Shown in pieces: positions 16,347 to 25,396 of a stretch of 64,000 nt of DNA. The first letter of the stretch is position 1, and every line of letters begins with the position of its first letter. Both the position numbers and the translations under genes were made by a program. The stretch covers positions 186,001 to 250,000 of the forward strand of contig CACZXH010000007.1 in assembly GCA_902785065.1 (NCBI GenBank), written 5' to 3'. The notes under the pieces were generated by a model. That model had not been told where the DNA came from. It was given only the letters and a program-made list of their open reading frames with translations, and ran no database searches. Origin of the DNA: an uncultured Bacteroidia bacterium (GTDB lineage: Bacteria > Bacteroidota > Bacteroidia > Bacteroidales > UBA932).

Positions 16347-17754
16347 AGTCTTGCTCATTGTCCAGGTTGGCGGATTCCAGATTGTCGAGGTCGTCCAGGC
16401 TGGCCTGGACCTCATCGGCGGGTTCCCGCTGGATGATGGGGACCGCTTCCTCCTCGCGCTTGCGCATTTTCAGGTACGTCTCGCGGCTGATGGACAGCAG
16501 GATGCCGAACACGGCGCTGAACACCAGGAACGAGGTGGTTCCGTGGCTCACCAGGGGCAGGGTCTGGCCGGTCTGGGGAACCAGGGGGAAATGGACATTG
16601 ACCATCATGTGCATGAAGGCCTGTCCGGTGATGAGGATGGCGAGTCCCGCCACCACGATCTTGTCGAAGTAGTTGTCGCAGTCCTTGGCGATGGTCGAGC
16701 TCCGGGCGAGGAGGCTGAAGTACAGCAGGATGATGAAGATCGCCCCGATGAAGCCGGTCTCCTCGATGATGAAGCTGAACATGTAGTCGCCGAAAATGAC
16801 CGGGACCGCATATTTCTGGGTGCTGTTGCCGATGCCCTTGCCCACAAGGCCGCCTTCCTTGATGGCGAGGAGGGCGCCCACCGGCTGCCGCAGCTCGTCA
16901 CGGGCCGCTTCGTATTCCGGCGAGCCGATCCGCGAGGTCAGGAGGATCTCCATCGTCGCGTCATCGTCGTTCGTGATACGGCTGATAGCCGTGTCGATAC
17001 GGTTGCTCTTCAGGAGGCCCGTCTGGTAGCCGACGAACAGCAGGCCCGCCAGGGCCACACAGCCGGTGAAGAACAGAGCGATTTCCTTGAAATTGACACC
17101 GCCGATCAGGATAATGAGGATCAGGACGGCGGCGAGGAACAGGGCCGACGAGTTGGATCCCGCCGCCACGAAACCGATGGTCAGGAGGGCGGGGAGGTAG
17201 ATATAGACGAGTTTCTCGCCGAGGGGCCGGGTGGTCCAGGTGAACAGTTTCGGCGCCAGCGCCGCCAGGAACTTGTTGAGTTTGAATTCGCCTTTCTTGT
17301 ACGCGTCCAGCGCCCAGGCGAGGTACAGGACCATGAAGACCTTCACGAACTCGTACACGTGGAGCTGCTTCCCGAACACCTTGATGATGCGGCGGGCGCC
17401 GTTGATTTCGCCGGCCTGGACGATTCCGAGGTTCAGGTTGAAGACCAGGATGACGAGCATCACCAGGGACAGGGGATAGCACCACTTGCCCACCCAGCGG
17501 TAGAGCCCGCTCCGGCCGAAAATGTACAGCAGGAGGATGACCAGCACGCCGAGACCCACCACCTTGAGCTGGGTGGTCATGATGCCGATGCGGTCCACGC
17601 CGGTTTCAATGGCCAGCAGCGGGGTGGAGGAGAACACGGAAATGACGGAAATGAGCATGAGGAGCAGGGCGATGATCAGCACCACCTTGTCCCCCCGGAA
17701 CCCGTCCATCCAGTTCCAGATGTTCCTTTTCTTTCCTTTTTTCTCCTTTGTCAT
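16336..17754 (-). CDS. ftsW: SEDS glycosyltransferase FtsW
   Basis: FtsW (472 residues) is a polytopic SEDS protein, the peptidoglycan polymerase partner of FtsI at the septum. About ten membrane helices are visible from residue 24 on, with the family hallmark VPQTGQTLPLVSHGTTSFL near 395. A large loop between residues 210 and 280 and an acidic 50-residue tail are present. The ATG of the start codon is supplied by the end of a family B palindrome (17750-17776): the repeat end GTCAT reads ATGAC on the coding strand. Confidence 0.94.
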   Translation of the reverse strand: MTKEKKGKKRNIWNWMDGFRGDKVVLIIALLLMLISVISVFSSTPLLAIETGVDRIGIMTTQLKVVGLGVLVILLLYIFGRSGLYRWVGKWCYPLSLVMLVILVFNLNLGIVQAGEINGARRIIKVFGKQLHVYEFVKVFMVLYLAWALDAYKKGEFKLNKFLAALAPKLFTWTTRPLGEKLVYIYLPALLTIGFVAAGSNSSALFLAAVLILIILIGGVNFKEIALFFTGCVALAGLLFVGYQTGLLKSNRIDTAISRITNDDDATMEILLTSRIGSPEYEAARDELRQPVGALLAIKEGGLVGKGIGNSTQKYAVPVIFGDYMFSFIIEETGFIGAIFIILLYFSLLARSSTIAKDCDNYFDKIVVAGLAILITGQAFMHMMVNVHFPLVPQTGQTLPLVSHGTTSFLVFSAVFGILLSISRETYLKMRKREEEAVPIIQREPADEVQASLDDLDNLESANLDNEQDYGV

Positions 17755-17776
17755 TTCGAGCGAAGTCGAGAAATCT
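17750..17776. repeat. Palindromic repeat, family B (copy 4), ftsW-murD junction
   Basis: The 27-bp sequence GTCATTTCGAGC-GAA-GTCGAGAAATCT fills the gap between murD and ftsW. One end contains the ftsW ATG and the other end contributes two bases of the murD TAG. Confidence 0.8.
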
Positions 17777-19109
17777 ACAGCTTCCTGACCGCGTCCTTGA
17801 ACTGCTGTCCGCGGTCCTCATAGTTCTTGAACAGGTCGAAGCTCGCGCAGCAGGGGGAGAGGAGGACCACGTCTCCCGGCTCGGCGAATTCCGCCGACTT
17901 GCGCACCGCTTCCTCGGCGGAGTGCGTGTCGGTCATGGGCTTGCCCATGGACCCGAACGCCGCGTGGATCTTCGCGTTGTCCACCCCGAGGCACACGATG
18001 GCCTTCACTTTCTCACGCACGAGGTCGTTCAGGATGGAATAGTCGTTGCCCTTGTCGGTGCCGCCCACGATCCAGACGACGGGGCGCTTCTGGCACTCGA
18101 GGGCGTACCAGGCGGAGTCGATGTTGGTGGCCTTGGAGTCGTTGATGTACAGGACGTCCTTGATCGACAGGACGGGCTCCAGGCGGTGCTCGATGGGCTG
18201 GAAGGTGGCCAGGGAGTTCCGGATCACCTCATTGTCGATGCCGGAGGCCTTGGCGGCCAGGGCGGCGGCCATCGAGTTGTAGATATTGTGCTTGCCGCCG
18301 AGGGCGAGTTCCTGGAGGTACAGGTCGGTCTCCTCCTCCTCGTAGCGGAGGACGATCTTGTCGTCGCGGAGGAAGGCGCCCTGCTCGACTTCCTTCTCCT
18401 GGGAGAAGGGCAGCATCTTGCAGCGCAGGATGATGTTGTCCAGGTGGCCGATGGTGATGTCGTCGTCGCTGTCGAAGATGAAGCAGTCGTCGCGGGTGAG
18501 GTTCTTGGTAATGTTGAACTTCGCGGCCACGTAGTTCTCCATCTTGTGGTCGTAGCGGTCCAGGTGGTCCGGGGTGATGTTCGTGATGATGGCGATGTCC
18601 GGCTTGAAGTCGTACACGTCATCCAACTGGAAGCTGCTGATTTCCAGGACGTAGTAGTCGAAGTGCTCGGTCGCGACCTGGTAGGCGTAGGACTTGCCGA
18701 TGTTGCCGCCGAGGCCCACGTTCAGGCCGGCGTTCTGCAGCAGGTAGTAGATCAGCGAGGTAGTCGTGGTCTTGCCATTGGACCCCGTGATGCAGATCTT
18801 CTTCGCGCTGTCGTACCGGCTCGCGAACTCGATCTCGGAGACGATGTGTGTCCCCTGCGCCCGGAGTTTCTGCACCATCGGCACGGTACCCGGGATACCC
18901 GGGGACTTGACGACCTCGTCGGCATTGAGGATCAGCTCTTCCGTGTGATGGCCTTCCTCGTAGGGAATCTCCCACTTTTTCAGGGTTTCGACATATTCGT
19001 CCTTGATCTTCCCCTTGTCGGACAGGAAGACATCGTGACCTTTCACTTTTGCCAGGACGGCTGCGCCCACTCCGCTTTCGGCGCCGCCCAGAACGACGAT
19101 TCTTGACAT
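17775..19109 (-). CDS. murD: UDP-MurNAc-L-Ala--D-Glu ligase
   Basis: MurD (444 residues) adds D-Glu to UDP-MurNAc-L-Ala. The N-terminus VVLGGAESGVGAAVLA, ATP loop ITGSNGKTTTTSLIYYLL near 112, LEISSFQLDD and YINDSKATNIDSAWYAL are all typical. It is 17 bp after mraY. Its stop sits in a family B repeat. Confidence 0.97.
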   Translation of the reverse strand: MSRIVVLGGAESGVGAAVLAKVKGHDVFLSDKGKIKDEYVETLKKWEIPYEEGHHTEELILNADEVVKSPGIPGTVPMVQKLRAQGTHIVSEIEFASRYDSAKKICITGSNGKTTTTSLIYYLLQNAGLNVGLGGNIGKSYAYQVATEHFDYYVLEISSFQLDDVYDFKPDIAIITNITPDHLDRYDHKMENYVAAKFNITKNLTRDDCFIFDSDDDITIGHLDNIILRCKMLPFSQEKEVEQGAFLRDDKIVLRYEEEETDLYLQELALGGKHNIYNSMAAALAAKASGIDNEVIRNSLATFQPIEHRLEPVLSIKDVLYINDSKATNIDSAWYALECQKRPVVWIVGGTDKGNDYSILNDLVREKVKAIVCLGVDNAKIHAAFGSMGKPMTDTHSAEEAVRKSAEFAEPGDVVLLSPCCASFDLFKNYEDRGQQFKDAVRKL

Positions 19110-19126
19110 ATATCTTTTTCTTTTTC

Positions 19127-20521
19127 TTATCTGATTTTCAACAAGGCCAGAGTGGAGACGGCCAGGAGGATCTGGACGATCCAGAACCGGAGGGTGACCT
19201 TCACCTCATGGAACCCGTGTCCGCCGTTCGGTTTGGCGAACCGGTTGTTGAGTCCTTCGGGAATCATCTCCACGTACGTCCAGGGCTCGGCGCCTTTCAC
19301 TTTCTTCCAGGTCTGGTAATGATGGTGCAGGGGAGTCATCGACCAGATGCGGCGGCCCTGGCCGCGCTTGATCCGGGTGAACTTGAACCAGGTCCGCTGC
19401 AGGATCACCGACAGGCTCTCCACGAAGAAGATCCCGCACAGCAAGGGGAGGAGCAGCTCTTTCCGGATCAGGACGGCGCTCACACCGATGATACCGCCGA
19501 TGGTGAGGCTCCCGGTGTCGCCCATGAACACCTGCGCCGGATAGGAATTGTACCAGAGGAAACCGATGAGGGCGCCCACGAAGGCGGACATGAAGATGGC
19601 CACTTCGCCGGTGCCGGGGATGTACATGATATTGAGGTAGTTCGAGTCGATGAGGTTGCCGCTCAGCCAGGCCAGGATGCCGATCACCACACCCACGATG
19701 GCCGAGGTGCCGGCCGCGAGGCCATCCAGGCCATCGGTGAGGTTGGTGCCGTTGGAGCAGGCGGTGATGACGAGGACGATCATGAGCACGTAAATGGCCC
19801 ACTTCACATACCAGCCCCAGGCGCCCTTGAACGGGGACAGCCACCGGTAGTCGAATTCATGGCGCTTGACGAAAGGGATGGTGGTCTTGGTGGACTTCAC
19901 CGCGTCTTCTTCCTGGTAGCGGCCGGAGGTGACCTGCGTTTCCGTGTTCACGTCCAGGTCGGCGCGGCCGGTGACGACCTCGATGGCGGGATCGGCCACC
20001 TTTTCGCGCACGACGATGTCCGGGCTCATCCACACGGTCAGGCCCACAATGAAACCGAGCGCCACCTGGCCCAGGAGTTTCGCCTTCTCCGGGAGTCCGT
20101 CGTGCTTCTTGGCGTCGCGGACGCCGGTCGCGCTGACGACCTTCTTGTCCTTCAGCTTGAGATAGTCGTCGGCGAAGCCCAGGGCGCCGCACCAGAGGGT
20201 GCTCACGAGCAGCAGGATGACATAGATGCTCGTCAGGTCGCAGAAGAGCAGGACGCCGGTCAGGAGGCCCAGGATGATGATGATGCCGCCCATGGTGGGG
20301 ACCCCCTTCTTGAGCTCGGCTCCGTCGAGGCCCAGGTCGCGGGGAACGTCGCCGATCTGGTGGCGCTGCAGGATGCGGATGATCCGCTTGCCCACGAGCA
20401 GGGTGAACAGGACGGCCGCCACCGTGGCCATCATGGCCCGGAAGGACAGGTAATGCATCAGTCCCATGCCGGGGATGTCCACCCCGGCCCTTTCGAGATA
20501 TCGGAACAGATGGTAAATCAT
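19127..20521 (-). CDS. mraY: Phospho-MurNAc-pentapeptide transferase
   Basis: MraY transfers phospho-MurNAc-pentapeptide to undecaprenyl phosphate (lipid I). The family motifs GVPTMGGIIIILG, GFADDYLK and the catalytic GTNLTDGLDGLAAG are present, with about ten membrane helices and a C-terminal TPLHHHYQ. At 464 residues it is about 100 longer than E. coli MraY; the excess is a hydrophilic segment (about 175-250) between helices, as in other Bacteroidota. The start overlaps the murE stop in TAATG. Confidence 0.97.
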   Translation of the reverse strand: MIYHLFRYLERAGVDIPGMGLMHYLSFRAMMATVAAVLFTLLVGKRIIRILQRHQIGDVPRDLGLDGAELKKGVPTMGGIIIILGLLTGVLLFCDLTSIYVILLLVSTLWCGALGFADDYLKLKDKKVVSATGVRDAKKHDGLPEKAKLLGQVALGFIVGLTVWMSPDIVVREKVADPAIEVVTGRADLDVNTETQVTSGRYQEEDAVKSTKTTIPFVKRHEFDYRWLSPFKGAWGWYVKWAIYVLMIVLVITACSNGTNLTDGLDGLAAGTSAIVGVVIGILAWLSGNLIDSNYLNIMYIPGTGEVAIFMSAFVGALIGFLWYNSYPAQVFMGDTGSLTIGGIIGVSAVLIRKELLLPLLCGIFFVESLSVILQRTWFKFTRIKRGQGRRIWSMTPLHHHYQTWKKVKGAEPWTYVEMIPEGLNNRFAKPNGGHGFHEVKVTLRFWIVQILLAVSTLALLKIR

Positions 20522-21975
20522 TACAGGATCAGTTTGAAGGTTTCAGTAACTATCTCTTTTTCGTCAAAATGCAGTTTTTCGTGCCCGATGATCTGGTAGT
20601 CCTCGTGGCCCTTGCCCGCCAGCAGGATCGTAGCGCCTTCGGGCGCCGTCAGGATGGCGGTGCGGATGGCTTCGCGGCGGTCCGTGATGAATACGGACTT
20701 GGCGAGTCCTTCCCAGTCCAGGCCGGCCCGGATATCGTTCAGAATGGCTTCCGGGTCTTCGGTCCGGCAGTTGTCGGAGGTGACGACGAGGCGGTCGGCG
20801 AGCCGGGCCGCGACCTGCGCCATCTCGGGGCGTTTGGTCTTGTCGCGGTCGCCGCCGCAGCCGAACAGGCAGATGAGCTGCCGCTCGGGGGCGACGTCGC
20901 GCAGGGTCCCCAGCACATTCTCCAGGGCGTCCGGGGTGTGGGCGTAGTCGATGACGACGGCCAGGTCGCGCGGGCCGCGGAGGTTCTCCAGGCGGCCGGG
21001 GGCGGACTGGAGGCCCGACAGGGCCACGAGGACCTCGTCCGGGTCCGTGCCCAGGCACACGGCGGTCGTGTAGATGGCGAGCAGGTTGTAGGCATTGTGC
21101 GCGCCGATGAGGCGGCTCCAGGTCTCCTTTCCGTCGATGCGGAGGAGCATGCCCTCGAAGCTCTGCTCCAGGATGCGGGCCGTGTGGTCGGCCGGACGCT
21201 TGCAGGCGTACGTGACCACCTTCGCGGCGGTGTTCTGGACCATTACGGGACCGTTCTTGTCATCGACATTGATGATCGCGTAGGCGGACTTCGGGAGATT
21301 GTCGAAGAAGAGCTTCTTGCAGCGGAGGTACTCCGCGAAGGTCTTGTGGTAGTCCAGGTGGTCGTGGGTCAGGTTGGAGAAGATGCCCGCGGCGAAGCGG
21401 AGGCCCGCCACGCGTTCCTGCTCCACGCCGATGGAGCTCACTTCCATGAAGCAGTATCCGCAGCCGGCGTCGACCATCTCGGCGAGGAGACGGTTGATGG
21501 TGATCGGGTCGGCCGTGGTGTTGGCGGTCTCGAGCCGGCGGTCGTCCACGTAGTTGGCAATGGTGGACAGCAGGCCGCAGGGATGGCCCAGGGCTTTGAA
21601 CAGGCGGTACAGCAGGGTGACGGTCGTGGTCTTCCCGTTCGTGCCGGTGATGCCCACGAGCGTCAGCTTCCGGCTCGGATGTCCGTAGAACGCATCCGCC
21701 GCCATCGCCACCGCATGCCGGCTGTTCGCCACCTGCACGAAGGTCACGTCATTCCCGGCCTGACCGGGAATCTCTTCGCAGATGACTGCCACGGCTCCTT
21801 TCTCCAGGGCCTGGCCAATGTACTTGTGCCCGTCGGAGGCGAAGCCGCGGACGGCAATGAACAGGGCGCCGGGCGTCACCTCCCGGGAATCCCCGGTGAC
21901 GGCGGTGATGTCGATGTCCTGCGAGCCGCGGATCTCCACGGCCTCGATATCCTGTATGAGTTCTCTCAGTTTCAT
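20521..21975 (-). CDS. murE: UDP-MurNAc-tripeptide synthetase MurE with repeat-encoded insertion
   Basis: MurE adds the third stem-peptide residue. The ATP loop is ITGTNGKTTTVTLLYRL, with TADPITINRLLAEM and the substrate-selecting motif DNCRTEDPEAI near the C-terminus. The usual meso-DAP signature is DNPR; here Pro is Cys while the DAP-contacting Arg remains, so diaminopimelate is still the likeliest substrate. Residues 67-77 ([11 protein letters not shown]) are encoded by a 27-bp palindrome also found in infB and elsewhere. They lie between the first strand-helix units of the N-terminal domain, a variable loop. The gene overlaps ftsI by four bases. Confidence 0.95.
   Translation of the reverse strand: MKLRELIQDIEAVEIRGSQDIDITAVTGDSREVTPGALFIAVRGFASDGHKYIGQALEKGAVAVICEEIPGQAGNDVTFVQVANSRHAVAMAADAFYGHPSRKLTLVGITGTNGKTTTVTLLYRLFKALGHPCGLLSTIANYVDDRRLETANTTADPITINRLLAEMVDAGCGYCFMEVSSIGVEQERVAGLRFAAGIFSNLTHDHLDYHKTFAEYLRCKKLFFDNLPKSAYAIINVDDKNGPVMVQNTAAKVVTYACKRPADHTARILEQSFEGMLLRIDGKETWSRLIGAHNAYNLLAIYTTAVCLGTDPDEVLVALSGLQSAPGRLENLRGPRDLAVVIDYAHTPDALENVLGTLRDVAPERQLICLFGCGGDRDKTKRPEMAQVAARLADRLVVTSDNCRTEDPEAILNDIRAGLDWEGLAKSVFITDRREAIRTAILTAPEGATILLAGKGHEDYQIIGHEKLHFDEKEIVTETFKLIL
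21748..21774. repeat. Palindromic repeat, family A (copy 1), inside murE
   Basis: It reads GTCATTCCCGGCC-TGA-CCGGGAATCTC on the plus strand, with an 8-bp core stem ATTCCCGG/CCGGGAAT. On the coding strand it reads EIPGQAGND. Other copies are at 47841, 50633, 55638 and 57926. Confidence 0.85.
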
Positions 21976-24137
21976 TTCAAGGTCAGTCGAATGGTTTCCC
22001 CCTTCTTGAGGGCGGCGCCGGGCGCCGGGTTCTGGGCCGTCACATGGCCGGTCCCTTCATACACACATTTGTAGCCGGCATTCTCCACGGCGTACAGGGC
22101 GTCCATCAGGGCGAAACCCTTCAGGTCGGGCGCCTTGCCGCCTTCCACCTGGACGCTGCGGGCCGCCATGGCGGGCAGGGTGCCGGTGGTGGCGATCCGC
22201 CCGGACCAGGTGTCGTCAATGGCGTAGATTTCGTCCACGATCTCCCGGACGGCCTGGGCGGGCTTGGTGCCGCCGTAGAAGCTCGCCCCGGACAGGTACG
22301 AATAGACCGTCACGAGGATGGTGTACTTCGGGTTATCCGCCGGGAAGAAACCCACGAAGGTGCCCTGGTTCTTCTTGCGGCCCCACGGGTCGTGGTACGG
22401 ATCGGCACTGCCCTTGCGCTCTTTCGGTGTCAGGACCACCTGCGCGGTGCCGGTCTTGCCTGCGACGGACAGCTTCGCGTCCTTCAGGCGCTTGGCCGTA
22501 CCGTCGTTCACGACGGCCTGGAGCGCGCGGGTCACCGTGTCGGCCGTGGCCCGGGTGCAAATGTTGTTCAGCACCGAGGGACCGTACTGCTTGAGCACCT
22601 TGCCGTCCTTCTCCACGCTCTCCACCACATAGGGCTTCATCATCCGGCCTTTGTTGGCGATGGCGTTGTAGAAGGTCACCACGTGCAGGGGGGTGACGGA
22701 CATGCCGTAGCCGTAGGCGGTGGTGCCCAGGGTCGTGCGGCTCCATCCCTTCGTGCCGGGCCGGTTCACGACCGGGGTGCCCAGGCCGTCCAGGTCGAAG
22801 TCGAACTTCTCGCCCAGGCGGTAGGCGTAGATGTGGTCGAAGAACTCCTGCGGATTGGCACCGTAGTACTTCTCCGGGAGATAGGTGAACACGTAGTTCG
22901 AGGAAATCTCGAACCCGTGTTTCACCGTGATCTCGCTGCGGCCGGTCAGCCGTTCGTAGTCCAGGATGTGGGCATCCAGGTTGTAGCCCGGAACGGCGCC
23001 GTGGTTGGTCGGAATAGTTTCTTCAAGGCTATGTACGTGCCCGTCCTCGACCAGGGACAGGAGCGTGACGGTTTTCATGACGGATCCCTGCTCGCCCACT
23101 TCCTTGAGGACGAGGTTGTCCCGCTCCCAGAGCTTGGAGCCCGGGATGGTGTCGCGGGAGAGGTTCACCATCGCGCGGATGGCGCCCGTCTCCACCTCCA
23201 TCAGGACGGCGATGCCGGCCCGGATCTGCGGATCGTCGGCGATCTGGCCGCGGAGGGCCCGGTCGGCGATGTCCTGGAAGTCGATGTTCAGGGTGGTGCG
23301 GATATCGTTGCCGTCCACGGCTTTCACCGTGGTGCTGTCGAAGTCGCGGATATACTTGCGGTCGTCGGTGACGCGGCGCCATTCGACGCCTTCCGTGCCG
23401 TGGAGTTCGTAGTCGTAGGTGCCCTCGATGCCGATGCGGTTCTGCTCGCGGACATAGCCGATGACGCGGCGGGCGAGGGTGTCGTACGGGTAGATGCGCT
23501 CGTCGTGCTCCTCGGCGATGAGGCCGCCCTTGTAGGCGCCTTCCCGGTAGAGGTGCAGCGTCTTCAGCGTCTGCAGGGTGGCATGGTTCACGTTCCGGCG
23601 GATGAGGACGTGCTTCTTGCCGTTCTCGCGCCCGGAGATGATGTCGCTGTAGTACTGGTCGGCGGACTTGGCGGGGAAGAGGCGGGCGAGCTCGCGGGAG
23701 AGTGTGTCGGCCTTGGCCTTCCAGAGCTTTTCGGCCGCAGCACCCTTGTACTGGGGCGCGGGGGCGTCCTTGCCTTCTTTCTTCAGCCGCTCGATCCGGC
23801 GGGCTTCCTTCCGGTCCATTTCCTCGAACTCGGACTTCCGGACGGTGCAGTCCATATAGATATCATAGAGGGGCGCCGTGATGGCGAGCGGCCGGCCGTC
23901 TTCGGCAAGGATGCGGCCGCGCTTGGGCTCCTCCACATAGCGGTCCGGCCGGGGGCGGAACAGGTTGATGACCCGCTTGTCCACGGAATAGGTCGCCTGG
24001 ATATGGCCGATGCACACGAGGATGCCCACCGACAGGATGATGAACAGCGTGGTAAGACCGACCATCACCAGGTGGATGCGGTCCCGGTTCTCGTAGGTGT
24101 CCCGGATTTCGGTCTTCTGTTTCTTCTTCGCGCTCAT
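21972..24137 (-). CDS. ftsI: Septal penicillin-binding protein FtsI (PBP3) with PASTA domain
   Basis: FtsI (721 residues) cross-links septal peptidoglycan and works with FtsW. After a cytoplasmic Lys-rich start there is one membrane helix (24-47), the PBP dimerisation domain starting RGRILAEDGRPLA, then the transpeptidase with SVMK (active Ser), SSNYVF (SxN) and VAGKTGTAQ (KTG). A C-terminal PASTA domain (APDLKGFALMDALYAVENAG to the end) is present, as in many Bacteroidota. Both ends overlap neighbouring genes. Confidence 0.95.
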   Translation of the reverse strand: MSAKKKQKTEIRDTYENRDRIHLVMVGLTTLFIILSVGILVCIGHIQATYSVDKRVINLFRPRPDRYVEEPKRGRILAEDGRPLAITAPLYDIYMDCTVRKSEFEEMDRKEARRIERLKKEGKDAPAPQYKGAAAEKLWKAKADTLSRELARLFPAKSADQYYSDIISGRENGKKHVLIRRNVNHATLQTLKTLHLYREGAYKGGLIAEEHDERIYPYDTLARRVIGYVREQNRIGIEGTYDYELHGTEGVEWRRVTDDRKYIRDFDSTTVKAVDGNDIRTTLNIDFQDIADRALRGQIADDPQIRAGIAVLMEVETGAIRAMVNLSRDTIPGSKLWERDNLVLKEVGEQGSVMKTVTLLSLVEDGHVHSLEETIPTNHGAVPGYNLDAHILDYERLTGRSEITVKHGFEISSNYVFTYLPEKYYGANPQEFFDHIYAYRLGEKFDFDLDGLGTPVVNRPGTKGWSRTTLGTTAYGYGMSVTPLHVVTFYNAIANKGRMMKPYVVESVEKDGKVLKQYGPSVLNNICTRATADTVTRALQAVVNDGTAKRLKDAKLSVAGKTGTAQVVLTPKERKGSADPYHDPWGRKKNQGTFVGFFPADNPKYTILVTVYSYLSGASFYGGTKPAQAVREIVDEIYAIDDTWSGRIATTGTLPAMAARSVQVEGGKAPDLKGFALMDALYAVENAGYKCVYEGTGHVTAQNPAPGAALKKGETIRLTLK

Positions 24138-24475
24138 CGCTTGTCGATCTTGATGGCCGGCTGCCCCGGCAGCGTCACGTCGGAGCCCAGCTGTTTCAGG
24201 CGTTTCGCCGTGGTGGAGGCGCTGTGCAGGCGCACAAGTTCGGCCTCCTTCTCGGCGTGGTAGATTTCCAGGTCCTTGAGGGCTGTCTTGTTCTCCTCCA
24301 CCCGGGTGAGGGTTCCGTCTACCTTCAGGCTCAGCAGGATGGAAATCCAGGCGAGCACGAACAGGTAGAGGATGTGCATGTAGTATTTGTGGGCGCCGAT
24401 GGAAAGGAGAAGTTCTCCTTTGCCCAGCGCGCGCCAGAAGTTCCTGATGCTCCGGCCGATTCCCTGCAGACTCAT
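24134..24475 (-). CDS. ftsL: Cell division protein FtsL-like
   Basis: This 113-residue bitopic protein has a basic cytoplasmic start, a membrane helix (about 34-52) and a leucine-zipper-like coiled coil (RVEENKTALKDLEIYHAEKE). Sequence conservation in FtsL is low. The call rests on topology, size and position between rsmH and ftsI, overlapping both by four bases. FtsL forms the FtsQLB complex that activates FtsWI. Confidence 0.85.
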   Translation of the reverse strand: MSLQGIGRSIRNFWRALGKGELLLSIGAHKYYMHILYLFVLAWISILLSLKVDGTLTRVEENKTALKDLEIYHAEKEAELVRLHSASTTAKRLKQLGSDVTLPGQPAIKIDKR

Positions 24476-25383
24476 TCCGCGGCCCTCCTTTCGGCTATCC
24501 GGAGCTTCGCGCTGCGGGCGCGGGTGTTCCCGGCGATTTCTTCCTCCTGGGGCAGGACGGGCTTCCGGTTCACGGCGACGAGCGGCGTGACGGTGCGTCC
24601 GTACAGGTCTTTCTCTTCGCGGCCTTCCACGTTGCCGGTCTTGATCCAGTTCTTGACCATCCGGTCCTCCAGGCTGTGGTAGGTGATGACCACGAGCCGG
24701 CCGCCATCCTTGAGGGAAGCCGTCGCGCCTTCGAGGAACTTCTCCAGGGAGCGCATCTCCTGGTTCACCTCGATGCGGAGGGCCTGGTAGATCTTGGCCA
24801 GGACCTTGTGCTCGGCACCCTTCGGAAGGATGCGGGCGACGGCGCGGTCCAGGTCGCCGGTCGTGCGGATTTCCTGCTGCTCCCGGGCGGCGGCGATGAG
24901 TTGGGCGACCCGGCGGGGCTGGTCCACCTCGCCGTACAGGCGGAGGATGCGCTCCAGGTCCTCGACGTCGGCGCCGTTCACGAGGTCGGCGGCGGTGGTT
25001 TTCCCGTCCGCGTTCATCCGCATGTCCAGCGGAGCGTCCTCGTATCGGAACGAGAAGCCGCGGTCTGCGGTGTCGAACTGGTGCGAGGATACGCCCAGGT
25101 CCGCCAGGATGCCGTCGAAGCGGACACCGTAGTGGCGGGCGTAGTTCTCGATGAAACGGAAGTTGTTGTGCACCATGGTCAGGCGCTTGTCGTCCGGCGC
25201 ATTGCTTACGGCGTCCCTGTCACGATCGAAGGCGATGACGCGCGCGCCATCGTGTAAGCGTGAAAGAAGTTCGGCAGTGTGGCCACCGCCTCCGAAAGTG
25301 GCATCGGCGTAAACGCCGTCGGGATTGATAACGAGGGCCGAAACGCTCTCGTCAAGCATTACAGGGGTATGGTATTCGGACAT
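24472..25383 (-). CDS. rsmH: 16S rRNA (cytosine-1402-N4)-methyltransferase
   Basis: RsmH/MraW (303 residues) methylates C1402 in the ribosomal P site using SAM. HTPVMLDE near the N-terminus, YADATFGGGGHT (SAM loop), ILADLGVSSHQFD, RGFSFRYEDAPLDMRM and VITYHSLEDRMVKNW are all diagnostic. The start at 25383 gives the standard N-terminus MSEYHTPV; an upstream in-frame extension overlaps mraZ and is rejected. It is 13 bp after mraZ. Confidence 0.97.
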   Translation of the reverse strand: MSEYHTPVMLDESVSALVINPDGVYADATFGGGGHTAELLSRLHDGARVIAFDRDRDAVSNAPDDKRLTMVHNNFRFIENYARHYGVRFDGILADLGVSSHQFDTADRGFSFRYEDAPLDMRMNADGKTTAADLVNGADVEDLERILRLYGEVDQPRRVAQLIAAAREQQEIRTTGDLDRAVARILPKGAEHKVLAKIYQALRIEVNQEMRSLEKFLEGATASLKDGGRLVVITYHSLEDRMVKNWIKTGNVEGREEKDLYGRTVTPLVAVNRKPVLPQEEEIAGNTRARSAKLRIAERRAAE

Positions 25384-25396
25384 GGTGCGAAACCTC

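Noticed and set aside
22044-24263. 739-codon plus-strand frame opposite ftsI
   Set aside because: Another GC-driven antisense frame; ftsI has SxxK, SxN and KTG motifs in the opposite direction.
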